DNA from: Sinohyriopsis cumingii
Taxonomy: Eukaryota; Mollusca; Bivalvia; Unionida; Unionidae
DNA length: 64,000 nt
Assembly (NCBI GenBank): GCA_028554795.2
Contig: CM068829.1
Coordinates: 137,585,579-137,649,578 of the forward strand
Reading direction: 5' to 3'
Below the pieces are notes generated by a model, which was not told the origin of the DNA, ran no database searches, and was given only the letters and a program-made list of their open reading frames with translations. A program made the position numbers and the translations under genes. This document shows positions 34,401 through 45,890 of the stretch, in pieces. Each line of letters opens with the position of its first letter. Positions within the stretch are counted from its first letter, which is position 1.

Positions 34401-37400
34401 GATAATGTTTTGACTAAGGTGAATTAATGGCAGGTACATGTACATGCATACAGATAGTGTTTTCACCAAAGTGAATTAATTGCAGATACATGTACATGCA
34501 TATAGATAATGTTTTGACTATGGTGAATTAATGGCAGGTACATGTACATGCATATAGATAATGTTTTGACTAAGGTGAATTAATGGCAGGTACATGTACA
34601 TGCATATAGATAATGTTTTGACTAAGGTGAATTAATGGCAGGTACATGTACATGCATATAGATAATGTTTTGACTAAGGTGAATTAATGGCAGGTACATG
34701 TACATGCATACAGATAGTGTTTTCACCAAAGTGAATTAATTGCAGATACATGTACATGCATATAGATAATGTTTTGACTATGGTGAATTAATGGCAGGTA
34801 CATGTACATGCATATAGATAATGTTTTGACTAAGGTGAATTAATGGCAGGTACATGTACATGCACACAGATAGTCATTTCACCAAAGTGAATTAATTGCA
34901 GATACATGTACATGCACACAGATAGTCTTTTCACCAAAGTGAATTAATTGCAGATACATGTACATGCATACAAATAGTGTTTTCACCAAAGTGAATTAAT
35001 TGCAGATACATGTACATGCACACAGTCTTTTCACTAAAGTGAATTAATTGCAGATACATGTACATGCATACAGATAGTCTTTTCACCAAAGTGAATTAGT
35101 TGCAGATACATGTACATGCATACAGATAGTCTTTTCACTAAGGTGAATTAATTGCAGATACATGTACATGCATACAGATAGTCTTTTTACCAAAGTGAAT
35201 TAATTGCAGATACATGTACATGCACAGAGTCTTTTCACCAAAGTGAATTAATTGCAGATACATGTACATGCGCACAGATAGTCTTTTCACCAAAGTGAAT
35301 TAATTGCAGATACATGTACATGCACACAAATAGTGTTTTCACCAAAATGAATTAATTGCAGATACATGTACATGCACACAGATAGTCTTTTCACCAAAGT
35401 GAATTAATTGCAGATACATGTACATGCACACAGATAGTCATTTCACCAAAGTGAATGAATTGCAGATACATGTACATGCACACAGATAGTCTTTTCACCA
35501 AAGTGAATTAATTGCAGATACATGTACATGCATACAAATAGTGTTTTCACCAAAGTGAATTAATTGCAGATACATGTACATGCACACAGTCTTTTCACTA
35601 AAGTGAATTAATTGCAGATACATGTACATGCACACAGATAGTCTTTTCACCAAAGTGAATTAATTGCAGGTACATGTACATGCACACAGATAGTCTTTTC
35701 ACTAAGGTGAATTAATTGCAGGTACATGTACATGCACACAGATAGTCTTTTCACTAAGGTGAATTAATTGCAGATACATGTACATGCATACAGATAGTCT
35801 TTTCACCAAAGTGAATTAATTGCAGATACATGTACATGCACACAGTCTTTTCACTAAAGTGAATTAATTGCAGGTACATGTACATGCACACAGATAGTCT
35901 TTTCACCAAAGTGAATTAATTGCAGATACATGTACATGCATACAAATAGTGTTTTCACCAAAGTGAATTAATTGCAGATACATGTACATGCACACAGTCT
36001 TTTCACTAAAGTGAATTAATTGCAGATACATGTACATGCACACAGATAGTCTTTTCACCAAAGTGAATTAATTGCAGGTACATGTACATGCATACAGATA
36101 GTCTTTTCACTAAGGTGAATTAATTGCAGGTACATGTACATGCACACAGATAGTCTTTTCACTAAGGTGAATTAATTGCAGATACATGTACATGCATACA
36201 GATAGTCTTTTCACCAAAGTGAATTAATTGCAGATACATGTACATGCACACAGTCTTTTCACTAAAGTGAATTAATTGCAGGTACATGTACATGCACACA
36301 GATAGTCTTTTCACCAAAGTGAATTAATTGCAGATACATTTACATGCACACAGATAGTCTTTTCACCAAAGTGAATTAATTGCAGATACATGTACATGCA
36401 TACAAATAGTGTTTTCACCAAAGTGAATTAATTGCAGATACATGTACATGCACACAGATACTGTTTTCACCGAAGTGAATTAATTGCAGGTACATGTACA
36501 TGCATACAGATAGTGTTTTCACCAAAGTGAATTAATTGCAGGTACATGTACATGCATACAGATAGTGTTTTCACCAAAGTGAATTAATTGCAGATACATG
36601 TACATGCATATAGATAATGTTTTGACTAAGGTGAATTAATGGCAGGTACATGTACATGCATACAGATAGTGTTTTCACCAAAGTGAATTAATTGCAGATA
36701 CATGTACATGCATATAGATAATGTTTTGACTAAGGTGAATTAATGGCAGGTACATGTACATGCATATAGATAATGTTTTGACTATGGTGAATTAATGGCA
36801 GGTACATGTACATGCATATAGATAATGTTTTGACTAAGGTGAATTAATGGCAGGTACATGTACATGCATACAGATAGTGTTTTCACCAAAGTGAATTAAT
36901 TGCAGATACATGCACATGCACACAGATAGTCTTTTCACTAAAGTGAATTAATTGCAGATACATGTACATACATACAGATAGTCTTTTCACTAAAGTGAAT
37001 TAGTTGCAGATACATGTACATGCATACAGATAGTCTTTTCACTAAAGTGAATTAGTTGCAGATACATGTACATACATACAGATAGTCATTTCACTAAAGT
37101 GAATTAGTTGCAGATACATGTACATGCATACAGATAGTCTTTTCACCAAAGTGAATTAATTGCAGATACATGTACATACATACAGATAGTCTTTTCACTA
37201 AAGTGAATTAGTTGCAGATACATGTACATGCATACAGATAGTCTTTTCACTAAAGTGAATTAGTTGCAGATACATGTACATACATACAGATAGTCTTTTC
37301 ACTAAAGTGAATTAGTTGCAGATACATGTACATGCACACAGATAGTCTTTTCACTAAAGTGAATTAATTGCAGATACATGTACATACATACAGATAGTCT

Positions 37401-38100
37401 TTTCACTAAAGTGAATTAGTTGCAGATACATGTACATGCATACAGATAGTCTTTTCACCAAAGTGAATTAATTGCAGATACATGTACATGCACACAGTCT
37501 TTTCACCAAAGTGAATTAATTGCAGGTACATGTACATGCACACAGATAGTCTTTTCACTAAGGTGAATTAATTGCAGATACATGTACATGCATACAGATA
37601 GTCTTTTCACCAAAGTGAATTAATTGCAGATACATGTACATGCACACAGATAGTCTTTTCACCAAAGTGAATTAATTGCAGATACATGTACATGCATACA
37701 AATAGTGTTTTCACTAAGGTGAATTAATTGCAGATACATGTACATGCATACAAATAGTGTTTTCACCAAAGTGAATTAATTGCAGATACATATACATGCA
37801 CACAGATAGTCTTTTCACCAAAGTGAATTAATTGCAGATACATGTACATGCACACAGATAGTCTTTTCACTAAAGTGAATTAATTGCAGGTACATGTAAA
37901 TGCATACAGATAGTGTTTTCATCAAAGTGAATTAATTGCAGATACATGTACATGCACACAGATAGTCTTTTCACTAAAGTGAATTAATTGCAGATACATG
38001 TACATGCATACAGATACTGTTTTCACCAAAGTGAATTAATTGCAGATACATGTACATGCACACAGATAGTCTTTGAACTAAAGTGAATTAATTGCAGGTA
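31422..38100. repeat. Large minisatellite, 52-bp unit, about 128 copies (6.7 kb)
   Basis: The consensus unit contains 'gatacatgtacatgcacaca', 'gatagtcttttcaccaaagt' and 'gaattaattgca' (52 bp). Variant classes include 'gcatatagataatgttttga' with 'aattaatggca', 'ttttcgctaaa', 'acatacatacag' with 'aattagttgca', and a 48-bp class lacking 'atag'. The 48-bp class at 35,583, 35,840, 35,991 and 36,247 shows an 8-unit, 408-bp higher-order period. Each unit has the palindromes gtacatgtac (in g-type units) and aattaatt. It has no coding capacity and CpG is almost absent. Confidence 0.98.
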
Positions 38101-38363
38101 ATGCTTAAAGTGATTTCTCAATATAGTGAAGTAATTGATTAAAATTTTTACATTATGATATTTTGCTGTTTAAGTTGTTTTTTTAATTAACATAAGTTTA
38201 ATGTGGTTTCATAGATGATATAGATTTATGTTGAAAACTTCAGAGATTAATATCTCAATATTTCACATCATTAACCTGACCTGTAGACTGTTTCTTCAAC
38301 TACCAGCTCTATTAAATGGATCATCGAGTTTTGAATCATAAATCTGTCTCTATAATCATATTT
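38101..38363. other. Right flank of the large array
   Basis: AT-rich; ends with the left duplication of the nested SINE pair (38,364-38,376). Confidence 0.4.
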
Positions 38364-38376
38364 TTATTCAGATATC

Positions 38377-38859
38377 TATGTTGTTGTTGTTGAAGTAGGG
38401 TTTAACGCCATTTTTCAGCACAAGATAGGTATACATGGCAGCCAGTATAAATGGTGGAGGAAGAACCCAGGAAAATCCCAGAAAGATACACTGACCCACA
38501 AAAAGCTACCCACAAGCTTTCTCAAATGAGTGATTTGGATTTTTAATGTCACTTTAACAATTTTTCGGTCATATCACTACGATGTCTACAGTATGGCAGT
38601 TTATAGTGATGTCTAGCAAAGGGGCATTGTGCGGCAGACATGCATCAGGATGTCCTGCCCAGTCACATTATCCTGACACCAGTCCGACCAGTCCTAACAC
38701 TAACCTCTTAATACTGATAACCAAGCGAGGCAGCTGTTAGTACCATTTTTATGTCTTTGGTATAGCTCTGCTGAGGATTGAACCCACAAACTCCCACATC
38801 CATGGCAGACGCTCTAAGCACTAGGCCACCAGAGCAGTCTGCTTTCTCACATACCCACA
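38377..38859 (-). mobile_element. SINE family A, interrupted by a SINE B
   Basis: In minus orientation the tail (CAA)n and 'gtttaacgccatttttcagc' lie at 38,380-38,420; the body runs to 38,524 and continues at 38,841-38,859. A 13-bp duplication ttattcagatatc flanks it (38,364-38,376 and 38,860-38,872). It is 5' truncated (no tRNA head). Its interruption by SINE B dates A as older than B here. Confidence 0.9.
38525..38840 (-). mobile_element. SINE family B nested within SINE A
   Basis: Family B body in minus orientation, with box A on the right (gctctaagcactaggccacc) and 'cagtcacattatcctgacac' in the middle. The 9-bp duplication gctttctca at 38,516-38,524 and 38,841-38,849 is made of SINE A sequence, which proves the nesting. 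Confidence 0.92.
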
Positions 38860-38949
38860 TTATTCAGATATCAATAATAGATTCTACTGATATACACTGA
38901 ATTGTAAACACCTCACAATTTTTGTCATTCAAAATCAACACTAATTGCA

Positions 38950-39127
38950 TGTAGTCGTCCCACTTAAATGCATGTCGCTTAATTGCATTGATCGACTAAG
39001 TGCATAGTGAAAGTATGGTTCAGTTTTACGTTCTAAATATACATGAATTCCGCTTAAATGAATCTCCGTTTATATGCATAGCTTGGGTCTGGTCCTGAGG
39101 CTATGCATATAAGCGGAGTTGACTGTA
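38950..39127. mobile_element. Palindromic MITE
   Basis: The right end 'gcggagttgactgta' mirrors a diverged left end 'tagtcgtcccacttaaatgc'. An internal hairpin pairs 'ctccgtttatatgcatagc' (39,063-39,081) with 'gctatgcatataagcggag' (about 39,100) with one mismatch. The small size, terminal symmetry and lack of ORF fit a non-autonomous DNA transposon. Confidence 0.65.
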
Positions 39128-39759
39128 CTTAAATTCGCATTAAATGTATTTGCCTCTTTCTTTAAAATCTATTCTTTCAAACATTTTCTATTGTACATTT
39201 GTTTTTGTAAGCAGCTCTAATATTCTCCCATGTTGCCATAGTTACATTACAAACACTGCATTGGTGTTTATCTGTATTTATGTTTTTCTCATTCAATTCA
39301 ATTAGTCTATAAGCTGGTTCTACATGTATATGCTGCATTTATACTTTGTAATTTTATGCTATGTCATCTTCAAGATTATAAATTATCCAGAACTTGAAAT
39401 ACCTGATGCAATGTCTGTTTAAGAGGAAAGTCAGTCTGTCAGTACACACAAACATATATGCATACATAAATATGTACGTGCATAAATGCATAAATTCATA
39501 CATACATATATACAATTTAAGCATATATATCAAAACATCAGTAGAACTTGTGATTTTTATTATTATCATTGTTGTTAAACAAATTTTTGATCATGCATGT
39601 AAACTGCTAACAATTCATCTCAACATATTTAAAATGGTCATGTACTAAAACTTAATAACTTGAAGATTTACCAGGAGGAATGGTGATCAATTTGTTCATG
39701 TTAATATCTCTACCTGAACCTGCACCACACCCATACCCAATGATCTAGAAGAACTGACA
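39128..39759. other. No gene recognised
   Basis: AT-rich with 'catacataaatatgtacgtg'-like simple sequence at 39,450-39,530. Two overlapping open frames on opposite strands here are simple-sequence artefacts. Confidence 0.4.
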
Positions 39760-40330
39760 TCTCTTTTTCTGAACATGGTGCAAGTACAATGATTTGTTAA
39801 CAGGCATGGTTTCTGATGATCATATTTTGTGCTACATTTCACAGCAATCCACTAAAACCAGCAAGAGTATTTGTACTGACAAAACTATGTCATACACAGC
39901 AACCAGATTCAAGCCAAAAAGGGCAATAACTCTTATGAAACACAAGGTAGTACAATGATTTGTCAATAGGTGAATCTTTAGATGATGAGCATAATATTCA
40001 GTAAGTTTGAAAGCAAAACAGTGGAAGTCAAATCATGCTAATGAGCTTGCCCTATGACTGAGTGAGGCTACCAGAAAAAAGGGGCAATAACTCTAACAAA
40101 AAATGCACAAGCAAAGTGATTTGTTCATATGTGCATCTTAGTTGATGACATAATATTTACCAACTTTCAATGCAACCTATAAAAAGCTTTGGGATAACTT
40201 GCACTAACAAGTTGGTGTCACAACTCGTTAAGCTACGTGATATAAAACGGCAACAACTTCAACAAAAATTTGTAGACAAAAGTGACCCATTGATATGAAC
40301 AACTTCTGCTGATGATGATAATATTTAGCA
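39760..40330. repeat. Degenerate repeat, about 165-bp unit, 3-4 copies
   Basis: 'gggcaataactct' with following 'acaatgatttgt' and 'gatgatgagcataatatt' recurs at about 39,925, 40,083 and (worn) 40,245. The GGGCAATAACTC motif is common in mollusc interspersed repeats. Confidence 0.6.
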
Positions 40331-40496
40331 ATGGATGATTGGTTATGATAATTAACTTAATGTTTCAACCAAATCCTAGCACTAGTGATAAATGTTACTG
40401 ACTTTAGAATTTTATGCAAAACAAATTTTGGCTTCAATATTATAAAAGTGCTTTTCTGATCATGATGACAATTCATCTAAATGATAATACTTTGAA

Positions 40497-40595
40497 ACAC
40501 TACAAGAATATGACTCATTATAACAGGACTCCCTATAACATGACTCATTATAACATGATTCATTATAACATAACTCATTATAACATGAATTTATA
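40497..40595. repeat. Short tandem repeat, 15-bp unit, about 6 copies
   Basis: Unit 'tataacatgactcat'. Two copies contain the exact AP-1 heptamer tgactca (40,511 and 40,541). Confidence 0.9.
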
Positions 40596-42127
40596 TATAA
40601 CACAGTCAACAGATAAACAAGGTGACAAGCAATGGAACATTTTGCATCATACTTGTATTATAAATAAAAATGAAATGAGTATAAACAAAACAAATAGGGA
40701 CAAAATTATACCAGAGTTTTAGGATGTTCATATCGTACTAATACTTAAGTTCTAATCCACCATATCTGGCCTGAAGCACAACTCTTGAGGTTCATGTTTT
40801 ATTTCAAATCACAAATGACATTACTTTTGAAAGGTTGGTTTTGACTGGCTAATTGAAGAAACTGAATCTCAAACTGAAGCTTGCAGCTTTATGATCTACT
40901 ACTCAAGGACCATTGATCCACTTCATTCCATATGAACCCTTGGAGTGTATCTACTACTATATCTGATTGGATGCAGCTAATGAAATAAATCCAATCAGAT
41001 TCTATTTTACATTTTCATACTATCTGATTTGATGCAGCTAATGAAACTAATCCAATCAGATATTTTCCTACATTTACTTACTATGAAGAGAGAAATCACA
41101 GCTGCCTCTGTTCACAATGACACAAAATTCCCATAAGTTTTTCCAATTTAATTGTTTAACACAAGTATTAACTTTGATGCCATGCAAGTGAACATCCTGG
41201 AATGAGCCTTAATGAGTAACAAACAGGTCATGTATGAGCTCTCTTACTAGTCAATAGATTTGTAATGAGCTCTTTGATTGGTCAATAGATTTTGCATGAC
41301 ATACACAGTAACCCTTTCATCTGCAAGAAGGCAGTTGTTTAACTGATGTTTTCACTTAGTATATGTCAAGAGTCCATGTAAAAAGAATTTGATCAACGAC
41401 CCTTTGCTAGTGAAGATGCAAGGGCCTGGACAATAAAATGTTTAAGACCAAGGCTGAGAATTACCTCAAAACTTAAAACATCAAATAGCTCAATATGACA
41501 ATCGACCTATCAACTCCTCAGTATAGGAATCTATTGACAACAAAAGATTTTGTTCTGAAACTTGTACAGCATACACACACAAAACTGATAAGTCACTACT
41601 GAACACTTAATGTTTTGGAAAACTTGGGCATAATAAGAAAACTGATGGCAAGATTAATTTATGCACAATATATTGGCATAATTGTCCAGTTGTCAGATTT
41701 TGGTCAGTGAGAACTCAAACAAATGTTTGCTGGCTTGCAGTTCAAATGTAGAGCAGTCTGCTGGGATCACCAATAAACATTATCTGATTGACAGTTGTCA
41801 CTAGGTTAACAGTAATCAATTTTCAGCTCAAAAACTGACCATTTTGGTCTGATAAAGACCTGCACATTTTGAAAGATAGTTTACATTGAAATTATGAATT
41901 CTTATCATTGTCTTTCAAAAGAAATGTTGTCTTTTAATCATAAACTTGTACGAATTCAATTCTGAAGATACTGGGATTCAGCCTGTGTCGTTACAAACTC
42001 CCTTTCTTTAAGGCACCTTCTTGTAACAGAGTTCCTACTATAACCCCAATATGGATATGGATCCAATTTCATTAAATGGTAGTAAAATTATATTTATGAT
42101 GAACTTTGCAATAAGTCAGTTTCACTA
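40596..42127. other. No gene; contains a duplicated hairpin element
   Basis: Two about 60-bp copies each form a hairpin: arms 40,961-40,972 / 40,989-41,000 (perfect 12 bp, atctgattggat / atccaatcagat) and 41,022-41,033 / 41,050-41,061 (one mismatch). Nothing else is recognised in this AT-rich stretch. Confidence 0.55.
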
Positions 42128-42445
42128 TACAACTGTACACTCTATCACTCCCACAGACAGCATTAAGAGTGCTCCATCACTCCTACAGACAGCATTAAGG
42201 GAGTGCTCTATCACTCCCACAGACATCATTACAGCTGTACGCTCTATTACTCTCACAGACAGCATTAAGGGAGTGCTCTATCACTCCCACAGACAACATT
42301 AAGGGAGTGCTCTATCACTCCCACAGACAGAATTAAGGGAATACTGTATCACTCCCACAGACAGCATTAAGGGAATACTGTATCACTCCCACAGACATCA
42401 TTAAGGGAATACTGCATCAGTCCCATGGATAGCATTCAGGGAATA
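42128..42445. repeat. Minisatellite, 34-bp unit, about 9 copies, hairpin-forming
   Basis: Unit 'gacagcattaagggagtgct' plus 'ctatcactcccaca'. GGGAGTG and CACTCCC within the unit form a 7-bp stem with a 6-nt loop (for example 42,199-42,218). Later copies replace the first arm by GGGAATACTG and lose the pairing. Confidence 0.95.
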
Positions 42446-43621
42446 CTGCATAAGAAAGAAATGAGAGGGTATCCAAATATGGATGAAGAAGAGACCTGTT
42501 TTCCTCCAGATATCTTTGCATTTTACTAGTGTTGAACATTGTTTTCAGCGATTTTTTACCTGCAAAAAGGAAATAAAATGTATAATCATTATGATCATTT
42601 ATCATCAACATATTACTGAACCCTCTACAAACTTGTATGGGGCATCAGTTGTATGCAAGAGCCAGGTTCCATCAATACATTTGTGTTACCATATCAAATG
42701 TATGTAAGAGCCAGTTTCCATCAATACATTTTTTTAAACCATATAAACTACTAGGTAAATAGTGCACACACGCACATGCACACACACTTTGACATGAACA
42801 GTACATTTAAAATTAAACTATATTCCTCCAGTCAATCAATATAAATAGGCATAATCAAGCTATACATGTATTGTCAAAATTAATTTACAGGTATAACAAC
42901 CACAAGTTCAAGGTGTATGCAAGTAATTTCTAAGGAATTTAGTTGATCCTTTATTTTCATCAAATTTTATCAATGTATGACTTCGTAGGTAATTGAATCA
43001 TCTTGTCGTTCAGTGAATGATGGTTTCACATGAAGAAATGGTGCCGGGTGTGATCATATCACATCACTGGATGGTGACTGAGTCATTGCCATGGTTACTG
43101 AATGCTACTGTCTGTTTCAAAAATGATATGTACAAGGACATCTAATATCTTTTATTGATGATGATGTTCATGAGGAGAAATAACTTCAACAGAACTAAAA
43201 AGAAAACCTTTTACTTCACAATTTAATCATTCAGCATTAAAAATTGAAACTAGATAGAGTAATTTCAAAGAATGGCAATGAGCTATAATTACTGCTTGAA
43301 ACAAACTATATTCTGCCTACAATGGGCAAAAGGATTTCAGTCAGCCTGCATACATTTTCATTGCACAATTCATTGCTTATAAAGAGAAAATTGATGTGTG
43401 CTGTAGATGTCTCATTTGCCATTGGAAGGAAAGTGGTCATACCTGTATCACTTGATAAATTCAGCTCATACAAAATCAAAATGCTTATTAAAAATCACAG
43501 CAAAATATTTAAAATTAAAACAGATGTTGTATACAAAGACAGTCTGTACAAATATTCTGTGACACATTGATGCCTGGGTTTTAATAAAAACAATGCAATA
43601 AAACCAACTGGCTGGAAAACT
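42446..43621. other. No confident gene
   Basis: A minus-strand stretch (42,559-42,496) has an excellent acceptor (ttatttcctttttgcag) and an open frame reading 'KKSLKTMFNTSKMQRYLEEN' but only a weak donor (GTCTCT), so it is not called as an exon. The remainder is AT-rich. Confidence 0.35.
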
Positions 43622-43795
43622 CCAATTAGTGTGTGGGTAGTTTAAATGGTCAGAGTAGCAATACAAGATCCTGGCTTAAATACCCACCCAGTCTGAGTCA
43701 CACGCCTTTGTGTGTCCTTAGCTCTCATTTCCTTTGCATGATGTAGCCAATCATGAGTTAAAAATGCAGTTAAAACCAATAAAATCCAAACCAAT
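43622..43795 (+). mobile_element. Possible tRNA-derived SINE, third type
   Basis: 'gtgggtagtttaaatggtca' resembles a box A region and 'ggcttaaatacccaccc' a box B region at tRNA-like spacing. It ends in an A-rich 'gttaaaaccaataaaatcc'. Only one copy is seen, so this is tentative. Confidence 0.35.
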
Positions 43796-44089
43796 TAGTG
43801 AAGAATTAATAAATCAATATTTATCTTTAATTATAGAATAGAAGGTAAAATAGGTTCTGCCACTTTGTTAGTTGTAGTTCCTGTTCCTAAAAAATCAAAC
43901 TATAATTGTACTCATAATAAAAGTCACTTGAAGGGACCTGTGCTCAATTTTCTGAAAAGAATTCAAGGTAAGACCATTAGTAAGGACTGTCAAGTATTGA
44001 AACCATCTGATATTTTTGAGCAGGACAATTTCCAAATTATCCAATATGGCATCCATATTGGATGTAAGATCACTGAAACCAAATGAGAC
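43796..44089. other. No gene recognised
   Basis: A 73-codon plus-strand open frame (43,865-44,086) lacks any motif and runs into the following repeat. Confidence 0.35.
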
Positions 44090-44995
44090 ACTATTTGAAG
44101 ACTTTTAGTGAAAACTTTGTACTGATATATCCTTTTTCAAGATGGCTGCCAAGGTGGCCATACTGGATGATTTATACATAATAGGAAGTCATCTGGTGGA
44201 AACTTAAAGATGATACGACTTTCAACCCAGGAAGAGCAGCTATAAGATTTTCGATGTTTATGATATTATTAGATTGGCACAATTTTTATTTAAGACAAAC
44301 TGGATACATACAATGAAATACCTTCCAGTGAAAATCTTTTGTTGATATGAATTTCTGTTCAGGAGGAGTATTAAATACAAGATTTTCAAAATGTCTGCCA
44401 TAGTGGCCATGCTTAACATAATTTTAGACAACTAGACATAATACGTCTTACAGTGAATGTGGATATGACCATCCATTCTGAAGGAGTTGCAATACCCAAA
44501 TTTTCAAGATGGTCACTGTGGTAGCTGTATTTGACATCCAAGTGGAACCATTTCCATATAGGACCAATTATAATCTTCTGATGAAAACCTCATGTTCATA
44601 TGACTTTCTGTTCAGAAGAAAGTAGTAATAACAAGACTTAATATTAAGATGACTGCTGTAGCGGCTATATTGTATGTCAGATCAGCACCAATTTCATTTA
44701 GGACAAACTAGAAGGACCAACATAAAACGTCTTTTAGTTAAAACCCCATGTTGATATGACCTGCCATTCAGGAGAAGAAGCAGCAAGATTTTCAAGATAT
44801 CTGATATGGTGACTATATTGCAGTATCATGTTTGTCTTGGACAACCTGGACCCTGAGATGAATGAATAAAGTTTCACAGCAATCCTCCAATTAGTTTAAG
44901 AGGTGCAGCAGTCAATCATGCTAATGGATGGATGGACACTGGATGACATATCACAGAAGACAGACAACAGACAATACCATAAGCTCTTATTTGAG
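44090..44995. repeat. Degenerate interspersed/tandem repeat, about 130-bp unit, about 6 copies
   Basis: 'caagatggctgccaaggtgg' variants at about 44,140, 44,385, 44,505, 44,645 and 44,800, each followed by 'ggccatattggatg'- and 'gacaaactggat'-like sequence. It ends with 'ggatggatggacactggatg' and 'gacagacaacagacaatacc', as mollusc interspersed repeats often do. Confidence 0.65.
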
Positions 44996-45143
44996 TGAAT
45001 TGACATTATTTACAGAGACTAGTACGAGTGTCTGGCTCAGCTGAAATGTTGGTAAGTTGACGTATTTCTTTTTGAAGACTTTCTTGTGTCCCGCAGAGGG
45101 ATAAATAATGTCTTGTGTCTCTGGACAATTTGTCCCAAGTTTG

Positions 45144-45464
45144 TGTGTGTGTGTGATTTGGATTGTTAATGTAGCTTTAACAATTTTTTGGTCATATCGC
45201 TACGATATCTGCAATTTGACAGTTTCTAATGATGTCTAGCACTGGGGCATCATGCCAAAGACATATAGCATCATGTCCCACTCAGTCACATTATCCTGAA
45301 ATCTGGCCTACTAGTGCTAAAACTAACCTCTAAACATTGAGTGTCAAGCAAGGCAGCTGCTAGAATCATTTTTATAAGCCTTTGGGATGACTTGGCTGCA
45401 GATGGAACCCATGATTCCCACATCTGATGTGGATGCTCTAACCACTTAAGCCACCAGAGCAGTC
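45144..45464 (-). mobile_element. tRNA-derived SINE (family B) with (CA)n tail and duplication
   Basis: Minus orientation; head 'gactgctctggtggcttaag' at the right end and 3' (CA)n tail at the left. The exact 10-bp duplication cccaagtttg lies at 45,134-45,143 and 45,465-45,474. This copy defines the family ends best. Confidence 0.92.
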
Positions 45465-45796
45465 CCCAAGTTTGGGGTAACCTGGCAATAGGACGTTATG
45501 AAAGGGATACAGTTATTGTTAGTTTTAGCATTGTATCTGAGAAAACTTTTTCAGTTCAGGGTCTTAGCTTCTTCTATATTCAGATCTATAGTTTTATTCT
45601 TGAGCACTATGAGCACTACGAGCACCCAAAGACTTTTACTGAGTGTCTTCTTGTTAGAGCAGATGTGTTTTATGCAAACATAAATGCAAAATGGAAGTTT
45701 TTCCTTAATTATCTAGGCTAACAGCTGGCTGGTATGAGATGGTATTATTTTGAGCTGGTTGTGAAAATTACTGAAATATATATGATTCACTACTAG
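45465..45796. other. No gene recognised
   Basis: A 61-codon open frame at 45,498-45,683 has no motif. Nothing else is seen. Confidence 0.35.
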
Positions 45797-45890
45797 CCGA
45801 TTCTGTTGACACTGGCTGATCACTCTGTCAACACAAGCCGATCACTGTCAACACTGACCGATCACTCTGTCAACACTGGCTGTGCTGGTG
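45797..45890. repeat. Short tandem repeat, about 25-bp unit, 4 copies
   Basis: 'ctgatcactctgtcaacact' with 'ggc' or 'agc' variants recurs four times. Confidence 0.85.

Noticed and set aside
31422-38100. CRISPR-like array
   Set aside because: Units are contiguous with no unique spacers, and the genome is eukaryotic; it is a minisatellite.
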